DNA of 64,000 nt from Streptomyces fulvoviolaceus (GTDB taxonomy: Bacteria > Actinomycetota > Actinomycetes > Streptomycetales > Streptomycetaceae): NCBI RefSeq assembly GCF_000718165.1, contig NZ_JOEY01000062.1, forward strand, positions 4,268-68,267, written 5' to 3'. The position numbers were made by a program, and so were the translations under genes. The notes beneath the pieces were generated by a model. That model made no database searches. It had not been told where the DNA came from and was given only the letters and a program-made list of their open reading frames with translations. Below are positions 1 to 9,241 of this stretch, piece by piece. Within the stretch, counting starts at the first letter, position 1, and each line of letters starts with the position of its first letter.

Positions 1-2060
1 AGGCCGCCGATGCCGTAGATCGTGAGGTTGCGCCGGAGCATCTTGTCCGCGCTGACCGGGCGGTACTGCACACCCTTCAGCGACAGTGGTACCAGCGCGA
101 TGATGATCAGCGCGTTGAAGATGACCGCGGACAGGATCGCGGAGTCCGGCGAGGACAGGTTCATGATGTTGAGCTTGTCCAGGCCGGGGTAGACCGCCGC
201 GAACAGCGCCGGGATGATCGCGAAGTACTTCGCGACGTCGTTGGCGATGGAGAACGTGGTCAACGCGCCCCGGGTGATGAGGAGTTGCTTGCCGATCTCG
301 ACGATCTCGATGAGCTTGGTCGGGTTGGAGTCGAGGTCGACCATGTTGCCGGCCTCCTTGGCGGCCGATGTACCGGTGTTCATCGCCACGCCGACATCGG
401 CCTGCGCGAGGGCGGGGGCGTCATTGGTGCCGTCTCCGGTCATCGCGACGAGCTTGCCGCCCGCCTGCTCCCGCTTGATGAGGGCCATCTTGTCCTCGGG
501 GGTGGCCTCCGCGAGGAAGTCGTCGACGCCCGCCTCCTCGGCGATCGCCTTGGCGGTCAGCGGGTTGTCGCCCGTGATCATGACGGTCTTGATGCCCATG
601 CGGCGCAGCTCGTCGAACCGCTCCCGCATGCCCTCCTTGACGACGTCCTTAAGGTGGATGACGCCCAACACCCGTGCGCCTTCCGCGTCTTCGACGGCGA
701 CCAGCAGCGGCGTGCCGCCCGCCTCGGAGATCCGGTCGGTGAGCGCGCCGGCGTCCTCGGACACCTCGCCGCTCTGCTCCGTCACCCAGGCGACAACCGA
801 TCCGGCCGCGCCCTTGCGGATCTTGCGCCCGTCGACGTCCACGCCCGACATCCGGGTCTGGGCGGTGAACGCGATCCACTCGGCACCGGCCAACTCGCCC
901 TGGTGGCGCTCGCGCAGGCCGTACTTCTCCTTCGCCAGTACGACGATGGAGCGGCCCTCGGGCGTCTCGTCGGCCAGCGACGACAACTGCGCGGCATCCG
1001 CCAACTCGGCCTCGGTCGTACCGCGCACCGGCACGAACTCCGAGGCCTGGCGGTTGCCGAGGGTGATGGTGCCGGTCTTGTCGAGCAGCAGGGTCGACAC
1101 GTCACCGGCGGCCTCGACCGCACGGCCCGACATGGCCAGCACGTTGCGCTGCACCAGCCGGTCCATGCCCGCGATGCCGATCGCGGAGAGCAGCGCGCCG
1201 ATCGTGGTCGGGATGAGGCAGACCAGCAGGGCGACCAGCACGACCATCGTGAGGTGGGTGCCCGCGTAGTCGGCGAACGGGGGCAGGGTCGCCACCGCGA
1301 GCAGGAAGACGATGGTGAGGGACGCCAGGAGGATGTTCAGCGCGATCTCGTTCGGCGTCTTCTGCCGGGCCGCGCCCTCGACCAGGTTGATCATCCGGTC
1401 GATGAAGGTCTCGCCCGGCTTCGTCGTGATCTTGATGACGATGCGGTCGGACAGCACCTTCGTGCCGCCGGTGACGGCGCTGCGGTCGCCGCCGGACTCC
1501 CGGATGACCGGTGCCGACTCGCCGGTGATGGCGGACTCGTCGACCGAGGCGACGCCCTCGACGACGTCACCGTCGCCGGGGATGATGTCGCCGGCCTCGC
1601 AGACGACCAGGTCACCGATCTTCAGCTCGGTGCCCGGCACCTGCTCCTCCCGGTCCCCCACGAGCCGCCGCGCCACGGTGTCGGTCTTGGCCTTGCGCAG
1701 CGTGTCCGCCTGCGCCTTGCCCCGGCCCTCGGCGACCGCCTCCGCCAGGTTGGCGAAGAGCACGGTCAGCCACAGCCAGGCACTGATCGTCCAGCCGAAC
1801 CAGTCGCCCGGGTCCTTGAAGGAGAAGACGGTGGTCAGCACGGAGCCGATCCACACCACGAACATCACGGGCGACTTGACCAGCACCCGCGGGTCGAGCT
1901 TGCGGAAGGCGTCCGGCAGCGACTTGAGCAGCTGCTTGGGGTCGAAGAGGCCCGCTCCCACGCGGCCCTCGGCGGGCTTGTGCCCAGTCGGTACATCGCT
2001 GTGCGGCGCCCGGGTCGGAGTGCCTGTGGACATCTCTTCGCTTTCCGTACGAGTGGTCAT
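1..2060 (-). CDS. kdpB: KdpB, potassium-transporting P-type ATPase subunit (3' end outside window)
   Basis: Catalytic ATP-hydrolysing subunit of the KdpFABC high-affinity K+ pump in the membrane. The frame from ATG 2060 shows the P-type hallmarks in order: TGES actuator loop near residue 180, phosphorylation motif DKTGTIT with the aspartate at about residue 327, and the hinge motif GDGTNDAP near 540. About 686 codons are present, so only the extreme C-terminus is cut off by the left edge. ATG 2033 ([12 protein letters not shown]) matches the usual N-terminus of Streptomyces KdpB as I remember it and is an alternative start. There is no stop codon between kdpA and this gene: the frame from 3599 runs straight through (see kdpA). 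kdpC would be expected next, to the left. Confidence 0.95.
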   Translation of the reverse strand, partial: MTTRTESEEMSTGTPTRAPHSDVPTGHKPAEGRVGAGLFDPKQLLKSLPDAFRKLDPRVLVKSPVMFVVWIGSVLTTVFSFKDPGDWFGWTISAWLWLTVLFANLAEAVAEGRGKAQADTLRKAKTDTVARRLVGDREEQVPGTELKIGDLVVCEAGDIIPGDGDVVEGVASVDESAITGESAPVIRESGGDRSAVTGGTKVLSDRIVIKITTKPGETFIDRMINLVEGAARQKTPNEIALNILLASLTIVFLLAVATLPPFADYAGTHLTMVVLVALLVCLIPTTIGALLSAIGIAGMDRLVQRNVLAMSGRAVEAAGDVSTLLLDKTGTITLGNRQASEFVPVRGTTEAELADAAQLSSLADETPEGRSIVVLAKEKYGLRERHQGELAGAEWIAFTAQTRMSGVDVDGRKIRKGAAGSVVAWVTEQSGEVSEDAGALTDRISEAGGTPLLVAVEDAEGARVLGVIHLKDVVKEGMRERFDELRRMGIKTVMITGDNPLTAKAIAEEAGVDDFLAEATPEDKMALIKREQAGGKLVAMTGDGTNDAPALAQADVGVAMNTGTSAAKEAGNMVDLDSNPTKLIEIVEIGKQLLITRGALTTFSIANDVAKYFAIIPALFAAVYPGLDKLNIMNLSSPDSAILSAVIFNALIIIALVPLSLKGVQYRPVSADKMLRRNLTIYGIGG

Positions 2061-3599
2061 GACGCCAGCCCCTCGGCCAGCGGCCCCACCGAGCGATCCG
2101 GCCAACGCCAACACGAACACCATCGGCAGGAAACGGCCCAGCACCATGGCCAGCCCCAGCGTGCTGTTGAACCACTGGGTGTCCGCGTTCAGACCGGCGA
2201 AGGCCGAACCGTTGTTGTTCGCGGCCGAGGTGTAGGCGTACAGGATCTCGGAGAAGCCGTGCGCCCCCGAGTTCGTCATCGAGTTGCCCGGGGTCGGCAA
2301 GGCCATCGCGGCGGCGGCGAGGATCAGCACCAGCGCCGGCGTGATCAGGATGTAACAGGCCGCGAACTTGATCTCACGGGTGCCGATCTTCTTGCCCAGG
2401 TACTCGGGCGTACGGCCGACCATCAGCCCGGCGATGAACACCGCGATGACCGCCATGACCAGCATGCCGTAGAGGCCGGAACCGGTACCGCCCGGCGCGA
2501 TCTCACCGAGCTGCATGCCCAGCATGGTGATGCCGCCACCGAGACCGGTGTAGGACGAGTGGAAGGAGTCCACCGCGCCGGTCGAGGTCAGGGTGGTCGA
2601 CACCGCGAAGATCGACGAGGCGCCGACCCCGATACGGGTCTCCTTGCCCTCCATCGCCCCGCCCGCGATCTGGAGCGCCGGGCCGTGGTGGGCGAACTCG
2701 GTCCACATCATCAACGCGATGAAGCCGAGCCAGATGGTGCCCATGGTGGCGAGGATCGCGTAACCCTGCTTGATGGAGCCGACCATGATGCCGAAGGTGC
2801 GGGTCAGGGCGAACGGGATGACCAGCAGCAGGAAGATCTCGAAGAGGTTCGTGAACGGGGTCGGGTTCTCGAAGGGGTGGGCGGAGTTGGCGTTGAAGTA
2901 GCCGCCGCCGTTCGTGCCGATCTCCTTGATGGCCTCCTGCGAGGCGACCGCGCCGCCGTTCCACTGCTGCGAGCCGCCCATGAACTGCCCGACCTCGTGG
3001 ATGCCGGAGAAGTTCTGGATCGCACCGCAGGCGACCAGGACGATCGCGGCGACGACGGAGAGCGGCAGCAGGATGCGTACGACACCACGCACCAGGTCCG
3101 ACCAGAAGTTGCCGAGTTCACCAGTGCGGGAGCGCGCGAATCCTCGTACGAGAGCCACCGCCACCGCGATGCCGACGGCCGCGGAGACGAAGTTCTGCAC
3201 GGCCAGACCGGCGGTCTGCACGACGTGGCCCATGGCCTGCTCGCCGTAGTACGACTGCCAGTTGGTGTTCGTGACGAAGGAGACGGCGGTGTTGAACGCC
3301 TGGTCCGGGTCGATGGCCTTGAAGCCGAGCGAGCCGGGCAGGTGGCCTTGGAGCCGCTGGAGCAGGTAGAGGAACAGGACGCTCACGACCGAGAAGGCGA
3401 GCACACCCCGCAGGTACGCGGTCCAGCGCATCTCGGTGTTCGGGTTGGCGCCGATGCCCTTGTAGATCCACTTCTCGACGCGTAGGTGCTTGTCGGAGGA
3501 GTAGACCTTGGCCATGTAGTTGCCCAGGGGGATGTAGGCGAGGGCCAGCGCGCCGATGAGCGCGAGCAGCTGGAGGACGCCGGCCAGTACGGGACCCAT
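2061..3599 (-). CDS. kdpA: KdpA, K+ channel-like subunit, C-terminally truncated and in frame with KdpB
   Basis: K+-selective pore subunit of KdpFABC. The four filter regions are visible: [41 protein letters not shown] and [13 protein letters not shown]. After residue 503 (LALAGSL) the usual last 40-50 residues, including the final membrane helix, are absent. The next bases, read in another frame, encode GPLAEGLAS followed by a stop whose TGA overlaps the kdpB ATG; that is the normal KdpA ending. An internal deletion whose length is not a multiple of three, at about 2090, is the simplest explanation. In the kdpA frame no stop occurs, so translation continues directly into kdpB. KdpA family proteins are usually about 550 residues. 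Function is doubtful. Confidence 0.93.
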
Positions 3600-3607
3600 G
3601 TCGTGAC

Positions 3608-3697
3608 TCAGAACCTCTCCGGGAAGATCAGGGCGAGGACGAGATAGCCCAGCAGGGCGACGGCCACGACCAGGCCGACGATGTTCTCGGCGGTCAC
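3608..3697 (-). CDS. kdpF: KdpF, small stabilising subunit of the Kdp ATPase
   Basis: A 29-residue single-helix protein that stabilises the KdpFABC complex in other bacteria. It starts at GTG 3697, has a continuous hydrophobic core ([18 protein letters not shown]) and ends PERF, typical of KdpF. It lies 8 bases upstream of kdpA. Its GTG overlaps the TGA of the preceding 27-residue gene (GTGA), suggesting translational coupling. Confidence 0.85.
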   Translation of the reverse strand: MTAENIVGLVVAVALLGYLVLALIFPERF

Positions 3698-3777
3698 AGC
3701 TTCGTCACCCCCTTGGCGACGAGGGCCACCAGCGCGAACACCGCGATCGTGGTGACAACGAAGGCCAGATCGGCCAT
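3694..3777 (-). CDS. 27-residue hydrophobic protein preceding kdpF
   Basis: Begins at ATG 3777 after a good ribosome site (AGGAG, 8 bases upstream) and encodes a short membrane helix ([18 protein letters not shown]) followed by a basic tail (KGVTKL). It overlaps the kdpF start by GTGA, so it is probably the first gene of the kdp operon. I recognise no named family. It could be a second KdpF-like peptide or a leader peptide. Confidence 0.6.
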   Translation of the reverse strand: MADLAFVVTTIAVFALVALVAKGVTKL

Positions 3778-3861
3778 CGCGAACTCCTAGAGCTAGAAGA
3801 GGTTCGGAAGAGAAGCGGACAGATAGAGGAAACCCCGCACCTGGCCGGATTCGGTCGGCCG

Positions 3862-3934
3862 TTGACGACTCCCTTACGGCAGTGCCCGCACCTTTGACGG
3901 GACTCTTACGGCGACGCTTACGACGGGCTCTTAC
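3862..3934. promoter_or_regulatory. Putative KdpE-type direct repeats upstream of the kdp operon
   Basis: TTGAC at 3862 is followed 11 bp later by CTTAC at 3873, and TTGAC at 3894 is followed 11 bp later by CTTAC at 3905; further CTTAC copies start at 3917 and 3930. The 11-bp period is that of tandem OmpR/PhoB-class binding. The sites fill the 150-bp gap between the kdp operon and the permease remnant. Similar pairs recur at 9142, 13235, 16584, 16616 and 16843. KdpE as the binder is inferred. Confidence 0.5.
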
Positions 3935-4935
3935 AGCAGGCGGAAGCGCAGTCGGCAGATGACCGCGTCCGTCTCCCGCCGCACGGCGTGGGCGACGACC
4001 GCGCCCCGCTGGTTCTGCAGCAGCCGCTGCCACAGCCGCTCCGGCTCCGACTCCGGGATCAGGACGGTGACCTGGGTGGCCGGCTCCGCCGCCGTGACCT
4101 CGCGGACGTACGCGGCGATGGGGCGGCCCAGGCTGCGGTGCTCGCAGGACAGCCGGACCAGCGGTACCCCGGGATCCCACTCCGCCCAGGAGCGCTCCAG
4201 CGCATGCAGCGCGCCCCGGTCCTCGGGGTCGGGGTAGCAGACGGTGACCGCGCGCACCTCGTCGCCCAGGGAGGCGGCCGCGGTCAGTGCCTCGGACGTC
4301 AGGCGGGAGAGGGACGACACCGGCACGATCACCAGGGAACGCTCGCGGTGCGGGGGCTCAGGGATCCGCCCCAGGCCCAGACTCTCCCCGATGCGGGCGT
4401 AGGCGCGGTGCACAGCGACGAAGGCCGCCACCAGCAGCGGGAGCGCGACCACGACCAGCCAGGCGCCCTCCTCGAACTTGCTCGCCGTCACGACAATGGT
4501 CGCCACACCGGTCAGCAGTGCGCCGAAGCCGTTGAGCAGCGCCTTGCCCTGCCACCCTGCCCTGCGTTCGAGCCACCAGTGCCGGACCATGCCCACCTGC
4601 GCGATGGTGAAGCCGACGAAGACTCCGATCGCGAACAGGGGTACAAGGGTGTTGGTGTCGCCGCCGGAGAACACCAGCAGCGCCGCCGAGACCACGGCCA
4701 GGGCCAGCACTCCGTGCCGGTGCACCTGACGGTCAGCCTTCAGGGCGAAGACGTGCGGGAGATAGTTGTCGCGGGCAAGGAGCTTCAGCAGCACCGGCAG
4801 CCCGCCGAAGGACGTGTTCGCCGACAACGCCAGCAGGATCATCGTGGCGAACTGGATGACGTAGAAAGCCCAGTTGTGTCCCAGTGAGGCGTCCGCTAGC
4901 TGGGCGAGGACGGTCACGCCCTCGACCGGCTGGAG
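3931..4935 (-). pseudogene. C-terminal part of a KimA-like APC permease, severed by the IS21 element
   Basis: Continues the permease whose N-terminus lies at 8173-9015. It carries the later membrane helices and a soluble C-terminal domain of about 150 residues. The first host codons, read as LQPVEGVTVLAQL, join exactly to RFHLQ on the other side of the insertion if the element and one copy of CTGGAG are removed. The rebuilt protein would be about 615 residues, close to KimA (YdaO) K+ importers. The fragment has no start of its own. Confidence 0.8.
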
Positions 4936-5033
4936 TGGCTTTGTCGGTGACGAGTAACAGCGTTTGTCGATGAGTTCTGACAGCAGTTCTCGATCGCTGA
5001 GGCGGATCGTGTCGATGAGTTTTGACACCACTG
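4936..5033. repeat. Left end of IS21 element with internal transposase-site repeats
   Basis: After the terminal repeat, two related blocks starting TGTCGATGAGTT occur at 4965-4986 and 5010-5033; the second ends in TTTTGACACCAC. The opposite end of the element has the matching block in inverted orientation at about 8080-8100. Multiple end repeats of this kind are the transposase-binding sites of IS21 elements. Confidence 0.7.
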
Positions 5034-5077
5034 TGCTCGTGGCAGCGTCCTCGGCGTACTGATGCGTGTAGGAGCGG

Positions 5078-5533
5078 TCAGGCGTGGGCGCCTGCATCGT
5101 TGTCGGTCGGGCGTGGCGTGCGGACAGTCGCCGCCCACTGTTCCCAGGTTCCGGGGGGCTCATGGGTGACCGTCGCGCGGCGGTCCTGTGCGGCCGTCGT
5201 GCTGACGTTTGTGGCGCTGGCCAGATGCTCGAGCTTTCCGTTCGCGGCGGCATGGGCTCGGATCAGTGCTTCGCAGATGCCCTGGACGCGTGGTGGTAGC
5301 CGGTCGAGGCCGCGGAGAGCCGAGGCCCAGTCGCCGGGAGTTGGTGCAGGTGCGCCCCGGTCGCGGGAGTTGATCCCGGTGCGAAGCATGCCCATGGCCC
5401 ACAGACAGTTGTCGAGAATCTCGGCCATCAAAGTGGCGTCCTCGCCGATCGCCTCGGTCTCCAATGGAGTGAGGGCGATGGTGATCTCCAGCCCGCTGTT
5501 CTGATCGGCGTTGGAACGGGAAAGAGCGCTCAT
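5078..5533 (-). CDS. 151-residue passenger protein of the IS21 element, unknown function
   Basis: Starts at ATG 5533 after GGAGG, 50 bases downstream of istB and in the same orientation, so it is probably the third gene of the transposition operon. The product is soluble, alanine-rich and probably helical (for example RVQGICEALIRAHAAANGKL near the middle), with a hydrophilic C-terminal tail. I do not recognise a domain. It could be an accessory transposition factor or cargo. Confidence 0.6.
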   Translation of the reverse strand: MSALSRSNADQNSGLEITIALTPLETEAIGEDATLMAEILDNCLWAMGMLRTGINSRDRGAPAPTPGDWASALRGLDRLPPRVQGICEALIRAHAAANGKLEHLASATNVSTTAAQDRRATVTHEPPGTWEQWAATVRTPRPTDNDAGAHA

Positions 5534-5582
5534 CAGCCCTCCGTCGATGCGTGGGAACGGTGCCTCATCTGTTGTGCTGGTG

Positions 5583-6377
5583 TCAGCTCGCGGGATTCTG
5601 TTCCGCTCGAGCCCGGGTCTGGGCGAGGCGGTAGGAGTCGGTGCCGGTCTCGATGATGTTCCCGCCGAAGGTGAGACGGTCGACGATGGCCGCGCAGAGC
5701 CGCGGATCCGTGAAGGTCTTTGTCCAGCCTCCAAAACTTTCGTTGGAGGCAATGGCGACGCTGTTCTTTTCCTCCCGTTCGGTTAAAACCTGGAACAGCA
5801 ACTCGGCGCCGCGTTTGTCGAGTTCCATATATCCCAACTCGTCGATCGCGAGGAGATCGACGCGTCCGTAGCGGGCGATCGTCTTGGTCAGCTGCTTCTC
5901 GTCGGCGGCCTCGACCAGCTCGTTGACCAGCTTGGTGGCCAGGACGTACTTCACCCGGTAGCCGGCCATCGCGGCTTCGGTGCCGAGCGCGATCAGCAGG
6001 TGGGACTTTCCTGTTCCGGAGTCTCCTATGAGGCAGAGCGGAAGTCCCTTCTTCACCCTTTCGCAGGACGCGAGGGTGTGGATCACGGCCGGATCGATGT
6101 TCGGGTTGGCTTCGAAATCGAATTGCCGAAGGGACTTTTCCCGGGGGAATGAGGCGGCCTTGATCCGGCGCTCGGAGCGTCGGCGGGCCCGGTCGTCGCA
6201 CTCGGCCAGCAGCAGTTCCGCGAGGAATCCGCGGTAGGTCATCTGGCCCTTCGCGGCCTCCTCGGCGATGTCGGTGAACTGGCTGCGGATCGTGGGCAGT
6301 CGCAGGGCCTTGCAGGATGCTTCGATGGCCGCGTCGGCGGCCTGCTCGGTCAGTCCGCGGTGGCGTTTGGCATTCAC
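5583..6377 (-). CDS. istB: IstB-like ATP-binding transposition helper
   Basis: 264-residue AAA+ ATPase that assists IstA in target selection and strand transfer. Walker A GDSGTGKS lies at about residues 118-125 and Walker B LLAIDE at 175-180; the FGGWTK region and the C-terminal sensor segment are present. The GTG start at 6377 overlaps the istA stop (GTGA). The gene appears intact, so the element may still be mobile. Confidence 0.93.
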   Translation of the reverse strand: MNAKRHRGLTEQAADAAIEASCKALRLPTIRSQFTDIAEEAAKGQMTYRGFLAELLLAECDDRARRRSERRIKAASFPREKSLRQFDFEANPNIDPAVIHTLASCERVKKGLPLCLIGDSGTGKSHLLIALGTEAAMAGYRVKYVLATKLVNELVEAADEKQLTKTIARYGRVDLLAIDELGYMELDKRGAELLFQVLTEREEKNSVAIASNESFGGWTKTFTDPRLCAAIVDRLTFGGNIIETGTDSYRLAQTRARAEQNPAS

Positions 6378-8026
6378 GGCTCTTCTTCCTCGGGGTCGGG
6401 CCGGCCGCCCGGCCGGCGTCGTCGCAGTAACTGGTCGTAGACGGTCACCGAGGGCAGCGGCCGGGTGTCCGGGGGCAGGTGCGTCAGCCTCCGCTCGGTC
6501 AGCGAGGTGACCTTCGGCTGCCGGAACCGGTCCGGTTCCGCGGGTTCGGACAGCACCAGGGTCAAGGCGTCGTCCGCCTCTGCCGCCTTGCGGGCCTCCA
6601 GCGCGACCGCGTCCGAGGTCATCGCTCCAGCCCGCAGGGCCGCGGCGAGCCCGGCGACCAGATGCTCGTGGGGCATGTGCCGGCTCAGCAGCAGGACCTC
6701 GATCAGTGCTCTCGTGCCGTCCCGGTCGCCGTGGGCCTTGCAGGCAGCGGCCCACCAGGCGTCGTGGACCGGGGTGAACTTCCCTGCGGAACGGGCCTGT
6801 TCCAGCGCGGTCGATCCGGGCAGGGCTCCCGGCTTGCGCACCAGCGCCTCCAGATAGTGATCGAGTACCAGTCGGGACCCGGCCTTGGTCATCAGCCGTT
6901 CGTGCCGGGCGACTTCGACGCCGTCGTCGTAGACCACCAGCTCGGAAGCGTGCAGTATCACCCGCACCCGTCTTCCGATCAGCCGCACCGGCACCGAGTA
7001 GTGGTTCGTGCGGACGCTGATCTGGCTGTAGCGGTCCACCCGCAGCGCGAACAGCCGGCCCGTCTCGAACGGCTCGACCGGCAACGGCTTCAGCAACGGC
7101 CGTTCCGCGGCGAAGTACTCGCCGACCGTCCGCGGCCGGGAACGGATCCGCCGGGCATCGTCCTCCTCGTCCCAGCGGTCGACCATCGCGTTCAGCTCGG
7201 CCAGCGAGCCGACCTCGGGAACGGGCACGAAGTGGTTGCGGCGGAAGTAGCCGATCTGCCCCTCCACCCCGCCCTTCTCGTGAGCCCCCTCGATGCCCGG
7301 ACGGCAGTAGAAGACCTCGATGCCGAAGTGCGAGCGGAACGCGGTCCACCGTTCGGTCTCCACCCGGGCCCGGTTGAAGCCCAGCACCTGGGCGACGGCC
7401 GAGTTGAGGTTGTCGTAACGGACCTTGCCGGTCGGCACCCCGCCGAGCACGCTGAGAGCGTGGACGTGCCCCTCGAAGAACGCCTCCTGGCCGCCGGAGG
7501 CCGAGACCCGGTGCACCGCCTTGCCGGAGTACGACAGGCGGAAGGAGAACAGACAGCACTTGACCTGCTGGCCGGCCAGACGGATCGTCACGTCCCCGAA
7601 GTCGACCTCCGCTTCGGCACCCGGCCGGTGGGACTGCGGCACGAACGCCTTCGCGATGCCCCGGCCCGCCGCGATCCGGATCTCCTGGCGACGCTCGGCA
7701 ACATAGGCACGGACGATCCCGTATGTAATGTCGACCGCACCGTACTCCGCAACCAGCCGGTCAAAGATCCGCTTGGCGGTGTGCTGCTGTTTTCGCGGCG
7801 CGGTGAGATCCGCCCGCAGCATCTGATCAACCAGCCCCTTATAGGGGTCCAGGCGCGTCTTGCGCGGCGGGAGCTTCTTGCGCGGCTCCGGCCAGACCGA
7901 GGTCAGCGCCTTCTGCACCGTGCGGAAGCCCACCCCGTACTTGTTCTGCAGAGCCCGGTTCGACAGCCCCGCCCGGGAATCACGGCGGATCGCCGCGTAC
8001 AGATCGACTTTGGACTTCGGCGGCAT
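6374..8026 (-). CDS. istA: IstA transposase of the IS21 family
   Basis: 550-residue DDE transposase. An N-terminal helix-turn-helix (LSNRALQNKYGVGFRTVQKAL) is followed by an rve-type catalytic core with candidate acidic residues D142 (AEVDFGDV), D205 (VRYDNLNSAV) and E250 (EGAHEKGG), and a C-terminal beta-barrel region (NHYSVPVRLIGRRVRV). ATG 8026 was chosen because a strong purine-rich site (GAGGGGG) precedes it; an upstream in-frame start at 8089 lacks one. It forms an operon with istB and the 151-residue gene. Confidence 0.93.
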   Translation of the reverse strand: MPPKSKVDLYAAIRRDSRAGLSNRALQNKYGVGFRTVQKALTSVWPEPRKKLPPRKTRLDPYKGLVDQMLRADLTAPRKQQHTAKRIFDRLVAEYGAVDITYGIVRAYVAERRQEIRIAAGRGIAKAFVPQSHRPGAEAEVDFGDVTIRLAGQQVKCCLFSFRLSYSGKAVHRVSASGGQEAFFEGHVHALSVLGGVPTGKVRYDNLNSAVAQVLGFNRARVETERWTAFRSHFGIEVFYCRPGIEGAHEKGGVEGQIGYFRRNHFVPVPEVGSLAELNAMVDRWDEEDDARRIRSRPRTVGEYFAAERPLLKPLPVEPFETGRLFALRVDRYSQISVRTNHYSVPVRLIGRRVRVILHASELVVYDDGVEVARHERLMTKAGSRLVLDHYLEALVRKPGALPGSTALEQARSAGKFTPVHDAWWAAACKAHGDRDGTRALIEVLLLSRHMPHEHLVAGLAAALRAGAMTSDAVALEARKAAEADDALTLVLSEPAEPDRFRQPKVTSLTERRLTHLPPDTRPLPSVTVYDQLLRRRRPGGRPDPEEEEP

Positions 8027-8079
8027 CCACGCCCCCTCACCACGCAGAGCACTTCGATGCTCCCACCGCAAGCACCCAG

Positions 8080-8172
8080 GTGGTGTCAAAACTCAGCGAT
8101 ACCGCTCCCCGACAAGACCGGGTGCTGTCGTCACTGACCGACAGCCGCTGTCGCTACTCACGCACATAGCCA
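8080..8172. repeat. Right end of IS21 element, inverted repeat and internal repeat
   Basis: Holds the terminal inverted repeat ending ACATAGCCA at 8172 and, further in, a block (GTGTCAAAACTCA) that is the inverted counterpart of the left-end repeat at 5010-5033. It lies upstream of istA and probably contains the element's promoter. Confidence 0.65.
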
Positions 8173-9015
8173 CTGGAGGTGGAAGCGGGAGATCAGCACC
8201 GACAGGCCGATCAGCATCACGCCGAGGACAGCACCGAGGGCGACCTCCGCACGCTGGGCGCGCTTGACGCGCGGGACGCGGAAGGAGGGGACGGCGTTCG
8301 CGAGGGCCTCGACGCCGGTGAGAGCGGAACACCCCGAGGCGAAAGCTTTCAGCAGGAGCAGCGCGCCCACGCTGGTGGCGTTGCCGGCCAGCACCGAGGC
8401 GTGGCCCGCCGCAGTCGTCGTACTCACCGGCTCGGACCGGAACAGACCCACGACGATCAGCACGAAGATCGAGCCGACGAAGACGACGGTCGGCCCGATG
8501 GATGCCTTCGCCGACTCCACGATGCCCCGGAGGTTCACCGCCGTGATCAGCACCAGCACCGCCAGACACAGCCACAACCGGTCGGCGTAGAGGGCCGGGA
8601 AGGCGGAGGTCAGGGCGGCCACACCGGCCGTGACGGCGACAGCGACGTTCAGGACGTAGTCGAGGACCAGTGAGGCGGCCGCCACCAGGCTGGTGCGCGC
8701 GCCCAGGTGGGTCTTGGCGACGGCGTACGACCCGCCGCCGTCCGGGAAGGCCGCGATCACCTGCCGGTACGAGGCGACCAGCACCGCCAGCAGACCCGCG
8801 ATGGCCAGCGTCACCGGCAGCGTGAAACCGAGGCCGTGCCCGCCGGCCGCGGCGAGGACGAGGACGATCGCCTCCGGGCCGTAGGCCACCGACGCCATCG
8901 CGTCGAGCGAGAGGGCGGCCAGGCCGGTGACGGCGGTGAGCCGGTGGCGTTCGCTGGTATCGGGCGGCTCTTCGTCGGCGGGGGTCGCGCCCGGCTCAAG
9001 GGTCAGGACGGACAT
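8173..9015 (-). pseudogene. N-terminal part of a KimA-like APC permease, severed by the IS21 element
   Basis: ATG 9015 follows AAGGAG. The product has about seven membrane segments and the motif LDAMASVAYGPEAI near residue 40, which resembles the SSVAYATEEI signature of KimA/YdaO c-di-AMP-controlled K+ importers. The host frame is lost after RFHLQ where the insertion sequence begins; only four element-derived residues (WLCA) follow before a stop. The C-terminal half is at 3931-4935. Position beside kdp supports a role in K+ uptake, now lost. Substrate is inferred from family resemblance. Confidence 0.8.
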
Positions 9016-9141
9016 CGGTGCGTGCTCCTTCTTCCAGGGCCGCGCACGAGAGCTGAGGTGCGCGCGGTGCACTCAGGGTGGGTCCGTTTCCGGCCGAGGC
9101 CGACCGTCCTTGGCGGTTTCTTCGCACCGAAGCGGCCGACT

Positions 9142-9157
9142 TTGACGGGACCTTGAC
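9142..9157. promoter_or_regulatory. 11-bp TTGAC direct repeat between the KimA-like gene and the 176-residue gene
   Basis: TTGACGGGACC followed by TTGACGG gives two TTGAC half-sites exactly 11 bp apart. It lies in the divergent region between 9015 and 9242 and is nearly identical to the site at 16616. Binding by KdpE or a similar response regulator is inferred. Confidence 0.5.
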
Positions 9158-9241
9158 GGTGATGTGATCCAGGTGACAGAGCCGTCAGAGTGGCGTCAAA
9201 AAGGAGGCGATCCAGCCTTCCGGATCCCTACGGTCACCGTC

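Larger units (their letters stand above)
4936..8172 (-). mobile_element. IS21-family insertion sequence, 3237 bp, with target duplication
   Basis: The ends read TGGCTTTGTCGGTGAC and, on the other strand, TGGCTATGTGCGTGAG, forming imperfect terminal inverted repeats. The host hexamer CTGGAG is present on both sides (4930-4935 and 8173-8178) as a target-site duplication. Inside are istA and istB overlapping by GTGA, the classic IS21 layout, plus a third gene of 151 residues that common IS21 elements lack. At 3.2 kb it is longer than the usual 2-2.5 kb. The intact duplication suggests a fairly recent insertion. Confidence 0.92.

Noticed and set aside
285..3485. Very long open frame on the plus strand opposite kdpA/kdpB
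   Set aside because: It is a GC-bias shadow: composition is Arg/Gly/Asp-rich, there are no motifs, and the opposite strand carries conserved Kdp proteins. Similar long antisense frames elsewhere were dropped for the same reason.
4936..8172. Element as an integrated prophage or integrative element
   Set aside because: There is no integrase, att site or tRNA; the ends and istA/istB define a simple IS21 insertion.
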